In this document: piece by piece, positions 10,492 to 22,368 of the stretch
Layout of the letters: every line of letters starts with the position of its first letter
How positions within the stretch are numbered: position 1 is the first letter of the stretch
Assembly (NCBI GenBank): GCA_009829735.1
Contig: CM020618.1
Location: 39,733,030 to 39,797,029 of the forward strand
Source: Pyropia yezoensis
Lineage: Eukaryota; Rhodophyta; Bangiophyceae; Bangiales; Bangiaceae
Direction: 5' to 3'
Length of the DNA stretch: 64,000 nt
Notes under the pieces: model-generated
Told to the model about the DNA's origin: nothing
The model's input: the letters and a program-made list of their open reading frames with translations, nothing else
Databases searched by the model: none
Made by a program: the position numbers and the translations under genes

Positions 10492-12449
10492 GATGGAGAG
10501 GCCGCGCCGCTGGTCGCCGCCACCCCCTCCGCCCCCCCCGCCCGACGGACACGGTTGTCCCCACCGCCGCCGCCGGGGTGCTGGAGCGGACGACGCAGCT
10601 ACAGTATCGCTGCGTGCCCCCACGCGTTTGCCAATCCCCTCTCTACACACTGTGGGCGGGTGTGTCCCCGTGGCCGCGGCGGGCACGTAGTGGCCGCGGC
10701 CGCCCAGCGCCAGACGCTCACATACACATACATACATACAGTACAGTGCACGCGACCGGCGGGGGGACCCGGGCGGACACGGAGGGGCGCGTCCCCCCAC
10801 CCTCAGGGAGGTTCCCCTCCCTGGAGCTCCCCTCCAGGGGCAGGCGCGGAGAGCCCCTGTCCCTCCGGCCGGCAGAGTGGAGAGCGGGCACGGAGACTGG
10901 TGGATCCCCCCCGCGCGGGGTTGCGCGCCAGAGGGTGCGAGGGGGGACGGGGGGTGGCCTGGGCGGTGTGGCGGACCAGGGCCGGCGGGACGACGGGTCC
11001 AATAAATTTCGCCCCCGTGCCGCCCGACTGACGGCCGACCGCGGTGCCCGGCGGCCGAGCCGGCGGGACCCCGCGCGGGACCCGCCGCGGCGCCCTCCGC
11101 TCCCCCTCCCCGCCGCCACCACCACGTGGTGACCACCACCACCACCCCAACACGCCCGCGCGAGCGCGCACCGCCGTCAGCGGCGCCGCCGCCTTGCCTG
11201 CCCCGCGACGGCGGGCCGCCGTCGGCCGCGGCCGCCCGCGCGCGCGCGGCGGCGGCGCCCCTCCCCTGCACCTCCGCGGCGGGGCGTCGGGCGGGCGCCG
11301 TGCCTCCCGTCGTCACCGCCGCCGCCGCCGCTGGGGCTGCCTCGCCTGGCCCGCCCGCCCGCCCGCCCGCCCGCATGCGCCGCGGGGGTGGCTGCCAAAA
11401 TTAGCAGGTGCGGGGTGGCGCCTACACCGGGTAGGTGCCGGGAGGCACCCCAGCAGCGGCGGCGGGGTGGTTCCGCGGTGGAGGCCACCCCCCTCGAGGG
11501 GCGGGTGGCAAGAGCGCCGTGCACCCCCCCCCCCCCCGAGCCCTGCCCCCCCCCCCTCCAAGGCGTGGTGGTGGTCCTGGTGCATACAGCGGGCCGGCGC
11601 CAGCTGCCGACCACCGTCGCTGCCGTCCCCCCCCCCGCCCCACGGAGCGGGGGGGGGGGGGGGGGGATCCTCTCCCCGTAGGCGTGCGGCCGCCGCCCAC
11701 GCAATGAGGGAGCGGCTCCCTGCCCCGCCTCCCCCCCGCCCACTCATCCATGAGTAGGTATATCGTAGGTAGTGACGGTTGAGCGCCGGCGGGTGCCCGG
11801 CCACGCGCGCGCGCGCGCTCTCGCGCGCGCGCGTGGTGGATATGCAGACACCCCTGTCGGTTCCCACGGCGGTGGTGGGAGGGGGGGGGGGGGGGGCGTG
11901 CGGAGCGGCCGCGGCGCGTGGCGGCGCGCGCGGCAGCGCGCAGCGGGGCGGGGGCGAGCCGGCGGTGGACAGCGTCGGGGGGAAGGGGGGGGGGGACGGG
12001 GGTGGGGTGCCAGCGGGCGGGCGGGCGGGCGGGCGGGCCCAGGGGGGGCCGGGTGTTGGAGGGCGGTGGGGGGCGTGGGGGTGGCAGGTGGTGGGGGTGG
12101 TGACAGACCCCCTCGCCGGCCGCGTGGGCCCCTCACCCCTGTGTCCCACCAGCCGGCCGGCCGCGGCGCCTGGCCGGTCGGCCAACGTAAGGGTGGCACG
12201 GCGGGAGCCGGTTGGTGGGGCGAGCCGGGTCGCCGCCGCCTCTGCTCCCCACCACCACCGTCCTGGCCGACGCGGCTGGGCAGACGCACCTTGCGGGACC
12301 GCCGTCCCCGCCTCCCCGCCCGTCCACCCCTCCCCGCGGACGCGTCTCTCCCCCGGCTGTGCCAGCGACGTCGAGTGCCTTGGCTGCCATCCCCTCCCCC
12401 CTCCCCCCCCCCCTTTCTCCCCCCCCCCCCCCCGCCCTCCCCCCTCCTC
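10492..12449. other. GC-rich low-complexity interval without supported gene
   Basis: The interval has G/C homopolymers, CCACCA and GCGC repeats, and a CATA repeat at about 10719-10741. Frames are open on both strands for up to 729 codons, but only because stops are rare; the translations are Arg/Gly/Pro/Ala runs. A 5' extension of the next gene cannot be excluded. Confidence 0.45.
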
Positions 12450-13493
12450 ATGGGGTGCCCCGCCGCCGTCGGCGCCGCGTGGGTGGCCCCCGTGGGGGGC
12501 GCCCTGCCGGCGGCCGGCCCGCAACGGTTCCGCCGCGCGGGCGCCGGCGGCTGCTGCCGGCAGCTGCGTCCCCCCTGGGGGGTGGTCACCCCCGCCGGCC
12601 GCCGCGGGCTGCCGCCGCCGCCGCGGCCGCTGCGGCCCTCACCGGCGGCGGCGACCGTCTACGCCGCGGCGGCGGTGGGCCGGGGGCCCGGGGCGCCCCC
12701 CCCCCCGCCACCGCCGCCCCCCTCCTCCCGTCGGGGCGTGGCCGTTGCCGCCGCCTCGTCTGCCGCCGACCGGCTGGCGTGCATGCAGTCGGCAGTGACG
12801 GATACGCGGGCGCACCACGCGGTGGTGACGGCGGACCTGCTCGCCGCCCAGTCGCACAGCCTCCTCCTCGAGGCGATGGTGGAGGACATGGAGACGATGG
12901 CGACGCTCCTCGAGGAGGACGAGTGGCCGTCGGGCGCCCGGGAGGTGGTGCGCGCCGCCGACACGGCCGACGGGGTAGCGGCGTCGCTGCGGCTCATGGT
13001 GGCGGACATGGTCGGCGTGCCGCCGTCGGCCGTGACGCCCCTGCCGGCCGCCACCCCCGCCGCGGGTTTGGGGGCTGCCGGCGGCGGCAGCGGCGGCGAC
13101 GGCGGCGGCGGCGGCGGGAGCGCCGCGCCCCCCTCTGCCATGCCCGCCGTCGTGGCCGCCCGCCTCCGTGACGCGGTCGACGCGTTTTGCCTCTACCGCC
13201 GCCGGTACCTGCGGCCGCTGTGTGCCACAACGGGGGAGCTGCTGCGGCAGTCGGCGGCGGCGCTCGACCGGGGCGACACAGTGCTCGCAGAGACCGCCGC
13301 CGCCGCAATGGCGTCGGCGTCGGCAGGCGCGGGCACGGGCGCGGGCGCGGGCAGCAGCAGCAGCAGCAGCAGCAGCAGCGGCTGCGGCAGCGGTGGGACT
13401 GGCAGGGGGGAAAGCGGGGGGGGGGACGACGACGGCCCGTGGGCGCACCCCGTCGTGGATGTGGATGCCACCGGCGGCGGCGATGACGGTTGA
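12450..13493 (+). CDS. Hypothetical Ala-rich protein with acidic helical segment
   Basis: 347 aa from the ATG at 12450, which follows a long pyrimidine tract as at other starts here. I do not recognise a family. Roughly residues 95-200 lose the low-complexity look and read as amphipathic helix with an acidic stretch (VEDMETMATLLEEDEW), followed by Gly/Ala linkers. A second helical block with LRDAVDAFCLYRRRYLRPL is near residue 240, and a Ser run encoded by AGC repeats (about 13350-13379) precedes an acidic tail. The helical blocks and the single stop suggest a real gene. The N-terminal 90 residues are uncertain and could be intron or UTR. The frame stays open further upstream, so the start is a guess. 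Confidence 0.45.
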   Translation: MGCPAAVGAAWVAPVGGALPAAGPQRFRRAGAGGCCRQLRPPWGVVTPAGRRGLPPPPRPLRPSPAAATVYAAAAVGRGPGAPPPPPPPPPSSRRGVAVAAASSAADRLACMQSAVTDTRAHHAVVTADLLAAQSHSLLLEAMVEDMETMATLLEEDEWPSGAREVVRAADTADGVAASLRLMVADMVGVPPSAVTPLPAATPAAGLGAAGGGSGGDGGGGGGSAAPPSAMPAVVAARLRDAVDAFCLYRRRYLRPLCATTGELLRQSAAALDRGDTVLAETAAAAMASASAGAGTGAGAGSSSSSSSSSGCGSGGTGRGESGGGDDDGPWAHPVVDVDATGGGDDG

Positions 13494-14670
13494 GTTAGGA
13501 CGAACTGGCGTGGAGGCCGCGCCGCCAGTGTGAGGGGAGGGGTGTGTGATGAGGCGGGGGGCGAGGGGGGAGGAAGGGTGCGTGCTGTAAGGGGGAAAGG
13601 GGGGGCGAGGGTGACGGTGAACAGGGGGGGGAAGGGGGGGAAAGGGGGGGTGCGAGAGCAGCGCGGTGTGGCATGCCAGTGTGTAGCTCCAGGGAGCAGC
13701 TGGGCTTGAGTGTCCGTGGCAGCACGGGGCCCAGGCCGGCAGTGGTGTGCCGGGGTGCCGTGCAGGCGCACGCACCCCGCGCCGCCCGCCGACGGGGGGA
13801 GCTTGCACAGGTGACGGGGCGATGGGGCTTTTTGCCAGAAGACCGATTTTTCTTTCGTCGTCTGCCTCGTCCCGCGTTTCCCCCCCTGCCTTGTGACGCC
13901 CGTCCGTGGCGCGGCCACGCATGCCGTGGCCGCCTCGTACCCCGCCGCCGCGTGACGCGCGCCGCTGCCGCCGTCGCGGCAACGCGCCCACGCCCCCCAC
14001 CGGGGGTCACATCCCACGTCCCCGCGACGGCCATCACGAGACATCCGCCACTTCCCCCCCTCCCTCCCTCGCCCCCTCCCGGCGCGATGCGCCACCGCAA
14101 CAAGGGCGGCAGTAGGAGAGGGGAACGGGGGGAGGCGGAAAAAGGGGAGGATGGCGCAATGGCGGGTGGCATTGACACTACACCCCCGCCGCCCTACATG
14201 GCACGCTGCTGCGTGGTGGCGCCCGCGTCTGCGGCCGTGGTGCGCAGTCGCCGGGGCGGTGGACAGCCACGGGTGGGCCCGTGGGGCAGCAGAGGCAAAA
14301 TGACACCGGGGGGGGGGGGTTGGAGGAGGTGTTCCCGGGGAACACACAGAAGGAGAAGCGGCGCGCCGCACCCGTCCGCACACCCTCGCCCCCCCCCCCG
14401 CTGGCGTGGTCGCCACACCACGAAGCCGTCGCCGCCCCGCGCGGCGGCGGGCGCCGTCAAGGTCGACCACGTCGGCGGCAGCGGCAGCCGCCACCGACGG
14501 CAGTGACCGTCGGTCGCCACGGCGGGAGGCGGCCCGCCGCGGCTGCAGCAACGCCCGGCAGCGGCGACAGCGGCGACGGCCGCTACCGTCCCAAACGAGG
14601 GGCCCGCTCCGCCGCCGCGGGCGGCGACGGCGGTTGGCAAGCCCTTCCTCCCCCCCGGCTCCCCCCCAAC
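13494..14670. other. Interval without a supported gene
   Basis: Polypurine and polypyrimidine tracts (G runs at 13555-13650) and GC-rich frames open on both strands. This could hold downstream exons of the minus-strand gene at 14671-15225, since a frame with VVDLDGARRRA lies near 14470, but I could not define splice sites with confidence. Confidence 0.4.
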
Positions 14671-15225
14671 CTACCCCCCGCGGGCGCGTCCCCCCCCCTG
14701 GTCAGGCTGGCTTGCCGCCGCCGCCCCCTCCCACCCGTCGGTGGTGCCGTCAGCCAGCCGCGCAGCGATCAGCTCCCGCCGCCGCCGCCGGTGGTCCGCG
14801 TCCGCCGCCCCCCCCCCCGCCTCGGCCGGCGGCGGCGGCGGCGGCGGCGGCGCGCACATGGCGCCGAGGGCGGCGACGGCCGCGTCGAGCTTTTCCGCCC
14901 GCCCAGCCGTGCGAGCGGTGGCAAGCATCGTGCTCAGGGGCGTCTGCGACGGGCCACCGCCGCCATCGGCACCGTTGTCTTCACCGCTGCCGTTGCCAAT
15001 GGTATGGCTGTTAAAGCCGCCGCCGTCGCTGCTGCCGTCGCCACTGGCGTGGCTGTCAAAGCCACCGCCGTCATCGCTGCCGTCCACGCCGCCGTCGCGG
15101 TCGCCGTGGTCGCGGGCAGGCGGGGGGGCGAGCGCCGCCCGTGGCGCGGCGGCACCCGTAAAGAGGGCGCCCGCAGCCAGGACTGCCGCGGCGGCACGAA
15201 CGAGAGTGACTGGGGGGGGGGCCAT
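14671..15225 (-). CDS. Hypothetical secreted or membrane-anchored protein with 15-aa repeats
   Basis: 184 aa from the ATG at 15225. Residues 1-32 have an N-terminal Arg followed by an Ala/Leu hydrophobic core (AAAAVLAAGALFTGAAA), as in a signal peptide with possible cleavage after AAA or ALA. Then comes an Asp/Gly/Ser-rich part with two 15-residue repeats of the form DGSxDGGGFxSHxxG (45-bp repeat at about 14995-15085). A short helix with PLSTMLATARTAGRAEKLDAAV, a Pro run, and a basic RRRRREL stretch follow. Near the end a GTAGGT donor-like site (about 14687) suggests that the gene may continue in another exon. The family is not recognised. Confidence 0.4.
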   Translation of the reverse strand: MAPPPVTLVRAAAAVLAAGALFTGAAAPRAALAPPPARDHGDRDGGVDGSDDGGGFDSHASGDGSSDGGGFNSHTIGNGSGEDNGADGGGGPSQTPLSTMLATARTAGRAEKLDAAVAALGAMCAPPPPPPPPAEAGGGAADADHRRRRRELIAARLADGTTDGWEGAAAASQPDQGGGRARGG

Positions 15226-15327
15226 GACAACGGCAAGTGGGAGGATACCGAGCCTCGTCGCGGTTCCCGGCACAACGCGATGGCAGTGCAGACGGACGGG
15301 CGAGAGGTGTGCGGATCGGGAAGAAGG

Positions 15328-15974
15328 CGCAGCACTGCTTATCCCCTGTCAAGATACAAGCCCGATTTTGGCCAGATCTCTTGCTTCGTTGTGCAAATTC
15401 TTGCTCTGCTCGAGCACGAAAATGAACGGCTCGAGCAGAATTTTCCTTTTCTGATCGAGGGGCTGGGCTGAGGCCAAAGAATCTCCCCAAGGATGACCGA
15501 CACGACGGCAGCTGTCGGTGTTCTGTCAACCAATGACAACAGCGGAGGCGCTGCTGTTTGCTGGATAGAGCGTTCCATTGGTCAGAATTCACGCCGTAGA
15601 TGTCGACCAAGGGGGGGAGATTTTTCCGTGCAGACCCTCGAAAGCTGTCGTCGCGCTGGTTTTTGCTTAACCAGTGCGAGAGATTGCGCGGTTTTTAAAC
15701 GCGATTGTATAAACATTGCACCCAAGCGTAGCAATGGTCGGTCGCTTCTTTGCGCTTCGCGAGAGTGATCTCCTGCCCCGTGCGCTTCCGGTCATACCAA
15801 GGGAGGTGGCGACCACCAATCGCCCGAGCTGTAATAGGCAGAAAGCAAGATGAGGGGGAAAAAGCGGTGTCTATGATGCCTTGAGGGGGGGTCGATGCAG
15901 GTTTTATACAGGTTTTTGCTCGAGAATTTCCCAAAAAAGAAAGAAAACTTTGACAGGCGATAAGCAGTGCTGCG
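15328..15974. mobile_element. MITE-like element with 25-bp terminal inverted repeats
   Basis: The left terminus at 15328-15352 (cgcagcactgcttatc...) matches the reverse complement of 15950-15974 with one mismatch. The ~650-bp interior is AT-richer than the flanks, contains CCAAT/ATTGG motifs and a palindromic ctcgagcag pair near 15405-15440, and encodes no transposase. No clear target duplication is visible. Confidence 0.6.
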
Positions 15975-17469
15975 AGCAGGGTTGAGAGACGATAATTATT
16001 GAGTCAAAGTTATCGAGTAAATTATCAGAAAAGAATAACGTTCAGGAGAACCAGAACGATAATGATTATCAGACGTCCACGTGTTCCACCACGTGTCGGA
16101 TCGGAGGCCCATCAGACCAGACCGGACCGCCTGATCACGCGGCAGTGCCGCACCCTGTCGTCGTCTTCGGAACTGTGTACGTAGCCGCGATACAGTACGG
16201 CAGCGTGCCCAGCCAAGATCCAGACCCTCACCACGAGGACGATAGGAGCTACGTACGCCGACTTCAGGACTTCACATCCTCCGCGGCGTATTGTACACGG
16301 CGGGTGCGGCCGCCCCACGCGGCACGTTCTCCGCCGCCTGCGTACTACGCGGCCCATTTTAGGCTCTACGCCCTTTCCGAAAGCCATGTCCGCAGCTCGT
16401 CAGGCGGCTCGTGTTGGGCACGACGTGGTTAATTCATTGCTGTCATCCTAACACGTGGCTCCGGGGGATAACTATCAGAAATGTTTTCAATAATTATCGC
16501 ATGTTTTTACTAACGATGGATGCTTTCGCAAAATATATCAACCCTGGCTGCGAGGCCCTCCAGCCGAGAAGGCCCATTCGGAGCTGACTTACCGAGACAG
16601 TAAATACAGAAGCTCTCTTCGTTAATTGAAACATTAACCGGAAGTAAATGCTCGTAGTAAAATTTAACATGTATCTGTCCCGAAATCATCACGCGCAGGG
16701 GGCGATGTCCTTGCACCCTGGCTCCCAGAGCAGCCCACGTGGGGTGGAAAACGCGCTCTCGGCCCCAGTCCCATTGCTGCGCTGGAGGGGGTGGAGGCGA
16801 AATGAACGCCGCCAGCAGGCCCGGTGCGTGGCAAAGGGCGCTCCCCGCTGTGGGGCCCAGCGTGTCCTGGCTTGTCGCGTTCGTGGGAGTGTGCGGAGGG
16901 GCGTGTGTCGGCTCTTGGCGTCGGCGGAGTGGAATGTGGGTGTTCTGCCGTTGGTCTGCCCGTGCTGCGTCAGTCTGACCCCGTTGGCAGACGTGAGCCT
17001 CCTCCATCGTCGCGTACTGCCGCGGGGGTCCTTGTCCGACCGGGCGCGACGCAGCGGCTACGGAGGGGGGAGGGGGCTGGCACGCACGGCGCGCGGGGAA
17101 GGTAGCCGTGTCACTGGCGGCGTGGTCGTGGCCGTGGATTGCTTTCTTCTTATTTTTTTCTTCACGTGACGCTCGTGCCGTCGTGTGCCCGTGCGCGGCG
17201 TCGGGGTAGCAGCTGTTGGGTGCCAGGACGCCCTGTCGCGGCCGATCCCTTGCGCCGCTTGCCTGCGCGCCCTTGCACCACCCGACGGCGCTGGCCACGG
17301 CGGTTGGCTGGGCCCCCCTCGCTTGTCGCCTCGTGCTACTGCTGCTTACCCGCTTCGTCGGGTGTCTTGCCGCCTGCCCTGCGTCGCTGCGCGGTGCACC
17401 GGTTGGTGACTCTTTCCCTCCTCGCTCCCTTCCGCCCCCCCCTCCTTCCCCCCCCACGGCGCTCTCACG
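15975..17469. other. Intergenic region
   Basis: AT-rich to about 16700, then GC-rich. There is no convincing ORF: the 334-codon minus-strand frame at 16510-17514 crosses the AT/GC boundary and has no domain. The last 300 bp presumably contain the promoter and leader of the HAD-like gene. Confidence 0.5.
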
Positions 17470-18966
17470 ATGCCTCGGCCACCACCGCCGTCCTCCCCCT
17501 ACGCCGCTCGTCATTCCCGCGGGATGTCTCCCCCGGTGGGGTGTCCCCCCCCGGGCGGGGCGCCCGCCTTTGTGGGCGCCCTTCCCCTGTCGCTGGCGCC
17601 CACCCCCTGGGCGGGACGGCCACTCGCCCGCGCCTGCACCAGGCGGTGGCGGCCACCACGGGCACCCGCCTCCGCGGCGGCGGTTGGCACCGGCCGGCGG
17701 ACGTGTGGCCGTTGCCTGACGACGACCATGGTCTTCCTTCCCGCCGGGGGCATGCCCCCCCCCCCCGACGATGACGATTCCGAGTGGGGGGGGGACCCGC
17801 TGACGCCGCCGCCCGCCCCAAGGAGTCCCCTGGGGGAGGATGACGACACGCCGTCCGAGGTGGGCTCGGCCGTCACCGACGAATCGCCCGGCGCGTCGCG
17901 CACTCTGATTGACGGGGACGAGGATCCAGCGGGCGGCGCGGACGAGTCTGTCGAGTCACTTGACGGGTGGGACGTGGCCACCCCCCGCAAGACGGCCATC
18001 ACGGCGGCAGCGGCGGCCGCGGCGGCGGCTGCCGAGGTGAGCTCCCCCATCACGTCTGGTCGCATTGACGAGCTCCTCCGCGGCACTTCTGCCGATTACG
18101 AGACATGGGAGTCCCGGGCTGACGCGCGCAGCCTCACTGCCGTCCGCGGGATGAGCCAGCGGCGGTTGGGCGCAACGGAGCTCAACGCGTCGCTCGCCGC
18201 GGACCACCTCGCCCGCCACCGGCATGTGCTGGCGCCCGATGAGGCGTTTGGTGCGGTTTTTATGATTGACGCGCTGCTCGCCAACCGTCGGCAAGAGGAG
18301 CTGGCTGCGTGGAAAACCGTCGCCGCGGCCCAGACGCCCCCGTTACCACCGCCCGACTTTGATGACATCCTCCGTGCGGAGAGTATGCCCCCGGCGCTGG
18401 CGGTGGAGCGCGTCTTTTACTGGACCCGCGAATGGGGGGAGGTGCAGCGGCTGTTGCGGGCAAAGGACGAGGCGCTCGCGGCGGCCGCGCTGGACACGCT
18501 CGAAGCGGTCCCTGGCGCACTGGCCTGGCTTGAGGCCCTCGGTCGCTATGGCGTGCGCGCCGCGGTTCTAGCAGAAGGCATGAGCCGGTCCCAGGTTCGG
18601 GCGGTGGTGGACGCCATGGGCCTCGCGCACGTTGTCCCTGCGATGGAGGTAGTGTCGGCCGACGACGAGTGCGACACTGCTGAACAGGCGCTCTTGTTGG
18701 CGGCCTGCCGCGTGGACCGCCCACCGTGTAAGATGGTTGTCTTCACCGACGCCCCCGCTGGGGTGACGGCCGCGCACGAGGTGAGTGCCAAGGCTGTGGC
18801 GCTGGTCAGCGCTTACAAGTCGTGGGAGCTTCGTGCCGCCGACTGCTGCGTCGGGGACTATGATGAGCTCAAGGTGATGAACGTAAGACGGCTGTTTGCT
18901 GAGGGCGGGCCTGGGGTGGGTGAGCTCGAAGCGCAGCTTGAGGTTCAGACCAAGACTGGGATTTGA
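17470..18966 (+). CDS. HAD-fold (CbbY/PyrP2-like) protein, probable pseudoenzyme
   Basis: 498 aa, single exon. Residues about 1-95 are Ser/Ala/Pro/Arg-rich without early acidic residues, as in a plastid transit peptide. Residues 97-170 are acidic and probably disordered. From about 255 to 478 the protein follows the CbbY-like haloacid-dehalogenase fold of plant 5-amino-6-(5-phosphoribitylamino)uracil phosphatases (riboflavin pathway): strand with motif I at 262-270, helical cap, motif II strand at 364-369, motif IV strand at 422-428 followed by AAH, and a C-terminal DELKVMNVRRLF helix. However, the nucleophile Asp of motif I is Met265 (MID, where DxD is expected), the motif II Ser/Thr is Ala368, and the motif III Lys appears to be Thr403. 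Only Asp267 and Asp427 remain. This argues for loss of phosphatase activity and a structural or regulatory role. The start at 17470 is the first ATG after a pyrimidine tract; Met87 is an alternative. Confidence 0.75.
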   Translation: MPRPPPPSSPYAARHSRGMSPPVGCPPPGGAPAFVGALPLSLAPTPWAGRPLARACTRRWRPPRAPASAAAVGTGRRTCGRCLTTTMVFLPAGGMPPPPDDDDSEWGGDPLTPPPAPRSPLGEDDDTPSEVGSAVTDESPGASRTLIDGDEDPAGGADESVESLDGWDVATPRKTAITAAAAAAAAAAEVSSPITSGRIDELLRGTSADYETWESRADARSLTAVRGMSQRRLGATELNASLAADHLARHRHVLAPDEAFGAVFMIDALLANRRQEELAAWKTVAAAQTPPLPPPDFDDILRAESMPPALAVERVFYWTREWGEVQRLLRAKDEALAAAALDTLEAVPGALAWLEALGRYGVRAAVLAEGMSRSQVRAVVDAMGLAHVVPAMEVVSADDECDTAEQALLLAACRVDRPPCKMVVFTDAPAGVTAAHEVSAKAVALVSAYKSWELRAADCCVGDYDELKVMNVRRLFAEGGPGVGELEAQLEVQTKTGI

Positions 18967-19780
18967 GAGGGAGTATACGGCGACGTGTGAAGCGGCATTG
19001 GCGGGTGAGCGAGTTTTTTCCTGCTCATCGTTTTTTGAGGTCGAACAGAATACGGTATCCCCCTTGAGTCCAGCACGGCAGTGCTGGTCGACAAAACCAA
19101 TTGATGCTCATTGTTTGCTCGACGGGTCTTTTGTCTGAAGAGAACCAGCAAACCTGCAAAGCTCACCCACCCCTTGTTTCGCGTGTTTCCGTCCCACACT
19201 CGGGGCCTCTCGAGTTGCAGCGCGCAGTCAGCCGGACGTCATGAGCCATAGTGTGTACAGTCTCAACATGTAGTGTGCTCGTGCATGTACCACGCCAGGT
19301 CTGAGCAATCTGGTACCAGAGAATGTCATCGAATAAGCTTGTTTTTTTTCCTTACGGGTCGCTCTACACACAATATGACAACAAAACAAGGCTCACAGCA
19401 AAGTACAAGAATACAATGCTCACAAGAACACTTGTTCCAGGGGCAGCATGGGGGCAGCCCACTCTCCATGAAGGAGTTGGAGTACCAACCGAGCACAAAA
19501 CGGCTCCCCATCGCACACCCTCACTGCCTACCAGGCCCGTATCGCGACATCGATGCTGCGTCACCAATGACGTACGCATTCGTCATGCAATCCCCTCCTC
19601 CCGTATGTCCACTCCACCGCCCGCCCACCATCCCAATTGTCATCTGCTCCGCCGCCACCAATGGCCAGCAGCAACAGCAGTCACCGTCACAAGCGCGTGG
19701 CTTGTGAGCATCATCGTCAAATACCGTTGAGGTTCATGTCGCCACCTGGTGCGAGGGTGCCGCCGCATTCATCTCAAAGG
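18967..19780. other. Intergenic region
   Basis: Moderately AT-rich, with no supported ORF. It holds the 3' regions of the HAD-like gene and of histone H3, which converge here. Confidence 0.5.
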
Positions 19781-19798
19781 TTGGCAAACGCTTGCCAA
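19781..19798 (-). terminator. Histone-type 3' stem-loop of H3
   Basis: TTGGCAA-GCGT-TTGCCAA on the minus strand forms a perfect 7-bp stem with a 4-nt loop, 11 nt after the H3 stop codon. Metazoan and green-algal replication-dependent histone mRNAs end in a 6-bp stem with 4-nt loop; size and position match, the sequence does not. No AATAAA is seen nearby. Confidence 0.5.
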
Positions 19799-19809
19799 AG
19801 GGGCCGCAC

Positions 19810-21365
<1,556 letters not shown>

Positions 21366-21746
21366 GCGCAGCGTGGTGCTACCGTATGGCTGTGACCGTG
21401 ACGGATGGACAATGGAGGTGGGGGGGCGCTAGGCGGGGCGTGGTGGTGGTGGGCGCCGGATGGGGCGCAAGGGGGTGGGAGCGGCCGGTGGCTGGACTCT
21501 GAGTGGCCGGGCCACAGGAGTAGCCAGCGGGCAGAGGTGGAGCGCTGAGTGCGCTGACGGAGCAACGACGAGCACCGACGGACGTCGAGGCCGACCGACC
21601 TCGTCATGATCCATCACCTTGGATGGCAAGAGTCCTTTGGTGCGGTGGTGGGAAGCACCTCCACTGTGTGGTTTCCGTGGGTGGTTTTCCAAGAGCTGGG
21701 TCGAGGAGCGACCGTGATTGCTTGGCTAGCGTGGGGGGAAGGCAGA

Positions 21747-21779
<33 letters not shown>

Positions 21780-22368
21780 TTCCTATTGCTGAGCGTCTGT
21801 ACATAGGAAGCATTACGGAGACTGTTCCTTTTTTTCTTCTGTATCTCCTCGCCGTCAAGGCACTGTCATTCAATGCGTTCGGAATGCAACTGTACAGGGT
21901 GCCTGACCGCATACTTCCCAGTATAGCAGTATATACGCAGCGTTGCAATCGACAGGACATGTCGGTTGGTAGGGTTTGCACTCCACTCTCGATGCACCCG
22001 TCGGTCACAGCACGGACGGAGCCACGGCCGAGTGATGCCCCTCCGCCAACCGCGCATGTCCCGTATCAACGCTGCTACCAGCAGCTCCAGCCGCACCGAC
22101 AGGCAGTCGGCCGTGCTTGAAAGGGAGCGAAGCACGGTCTCGGCGTGCGCGCTGCTGCCTTCGTCGCCACAGAACCCGTTCGGTGGTCCATAGTCTTGCC
22201 GTTGAGACGGCAGAGTCGGCGGCCGCCATGCCAGGCAGCGGCGTCACTGCCTCAACGCCGCGCTTCATATCTAGCACGAGGTGCGCAACGCGGGGCAAAA
22301 AACCAACTGCGCTTCGAGAAAGATACCCTTCTCCATACGAAACGTGGTGATGCGCGCATGCAAAGCGC
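21366..22368. other. Intergenic region with (GT)n microsatellite
   Basis: It contains a 30-bp GT repeat at 21749-21778 and the 3' side of the minus-strand LRR gene. ORFs here are short and unsupported. Confidence 0.55.

Noticed and set aside
9187..11376. 729-codon minus-strand ORF antisense to the LYAR-like gene
   Set aside because: Its composition is Arg/Gly/Ala runs over homopolymers and it spans introns and intergenic DNA. At this GC content stop codons are rare, and a real, domain-bearing gene lies on the other strand.
13193..14551. 452-codon minus-strand ORF opposite the hypothetical protein
   Set aside because: No protein-like segment except a short stretch near 14470. It may include a true exon of the minus-strand gene, but not as this ORF.
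16510..17514. 334-codon minus-strand ORF
   Set aside because: Crosses an AT-rich/GC-rich boundary and lacks any domain; probably chance.
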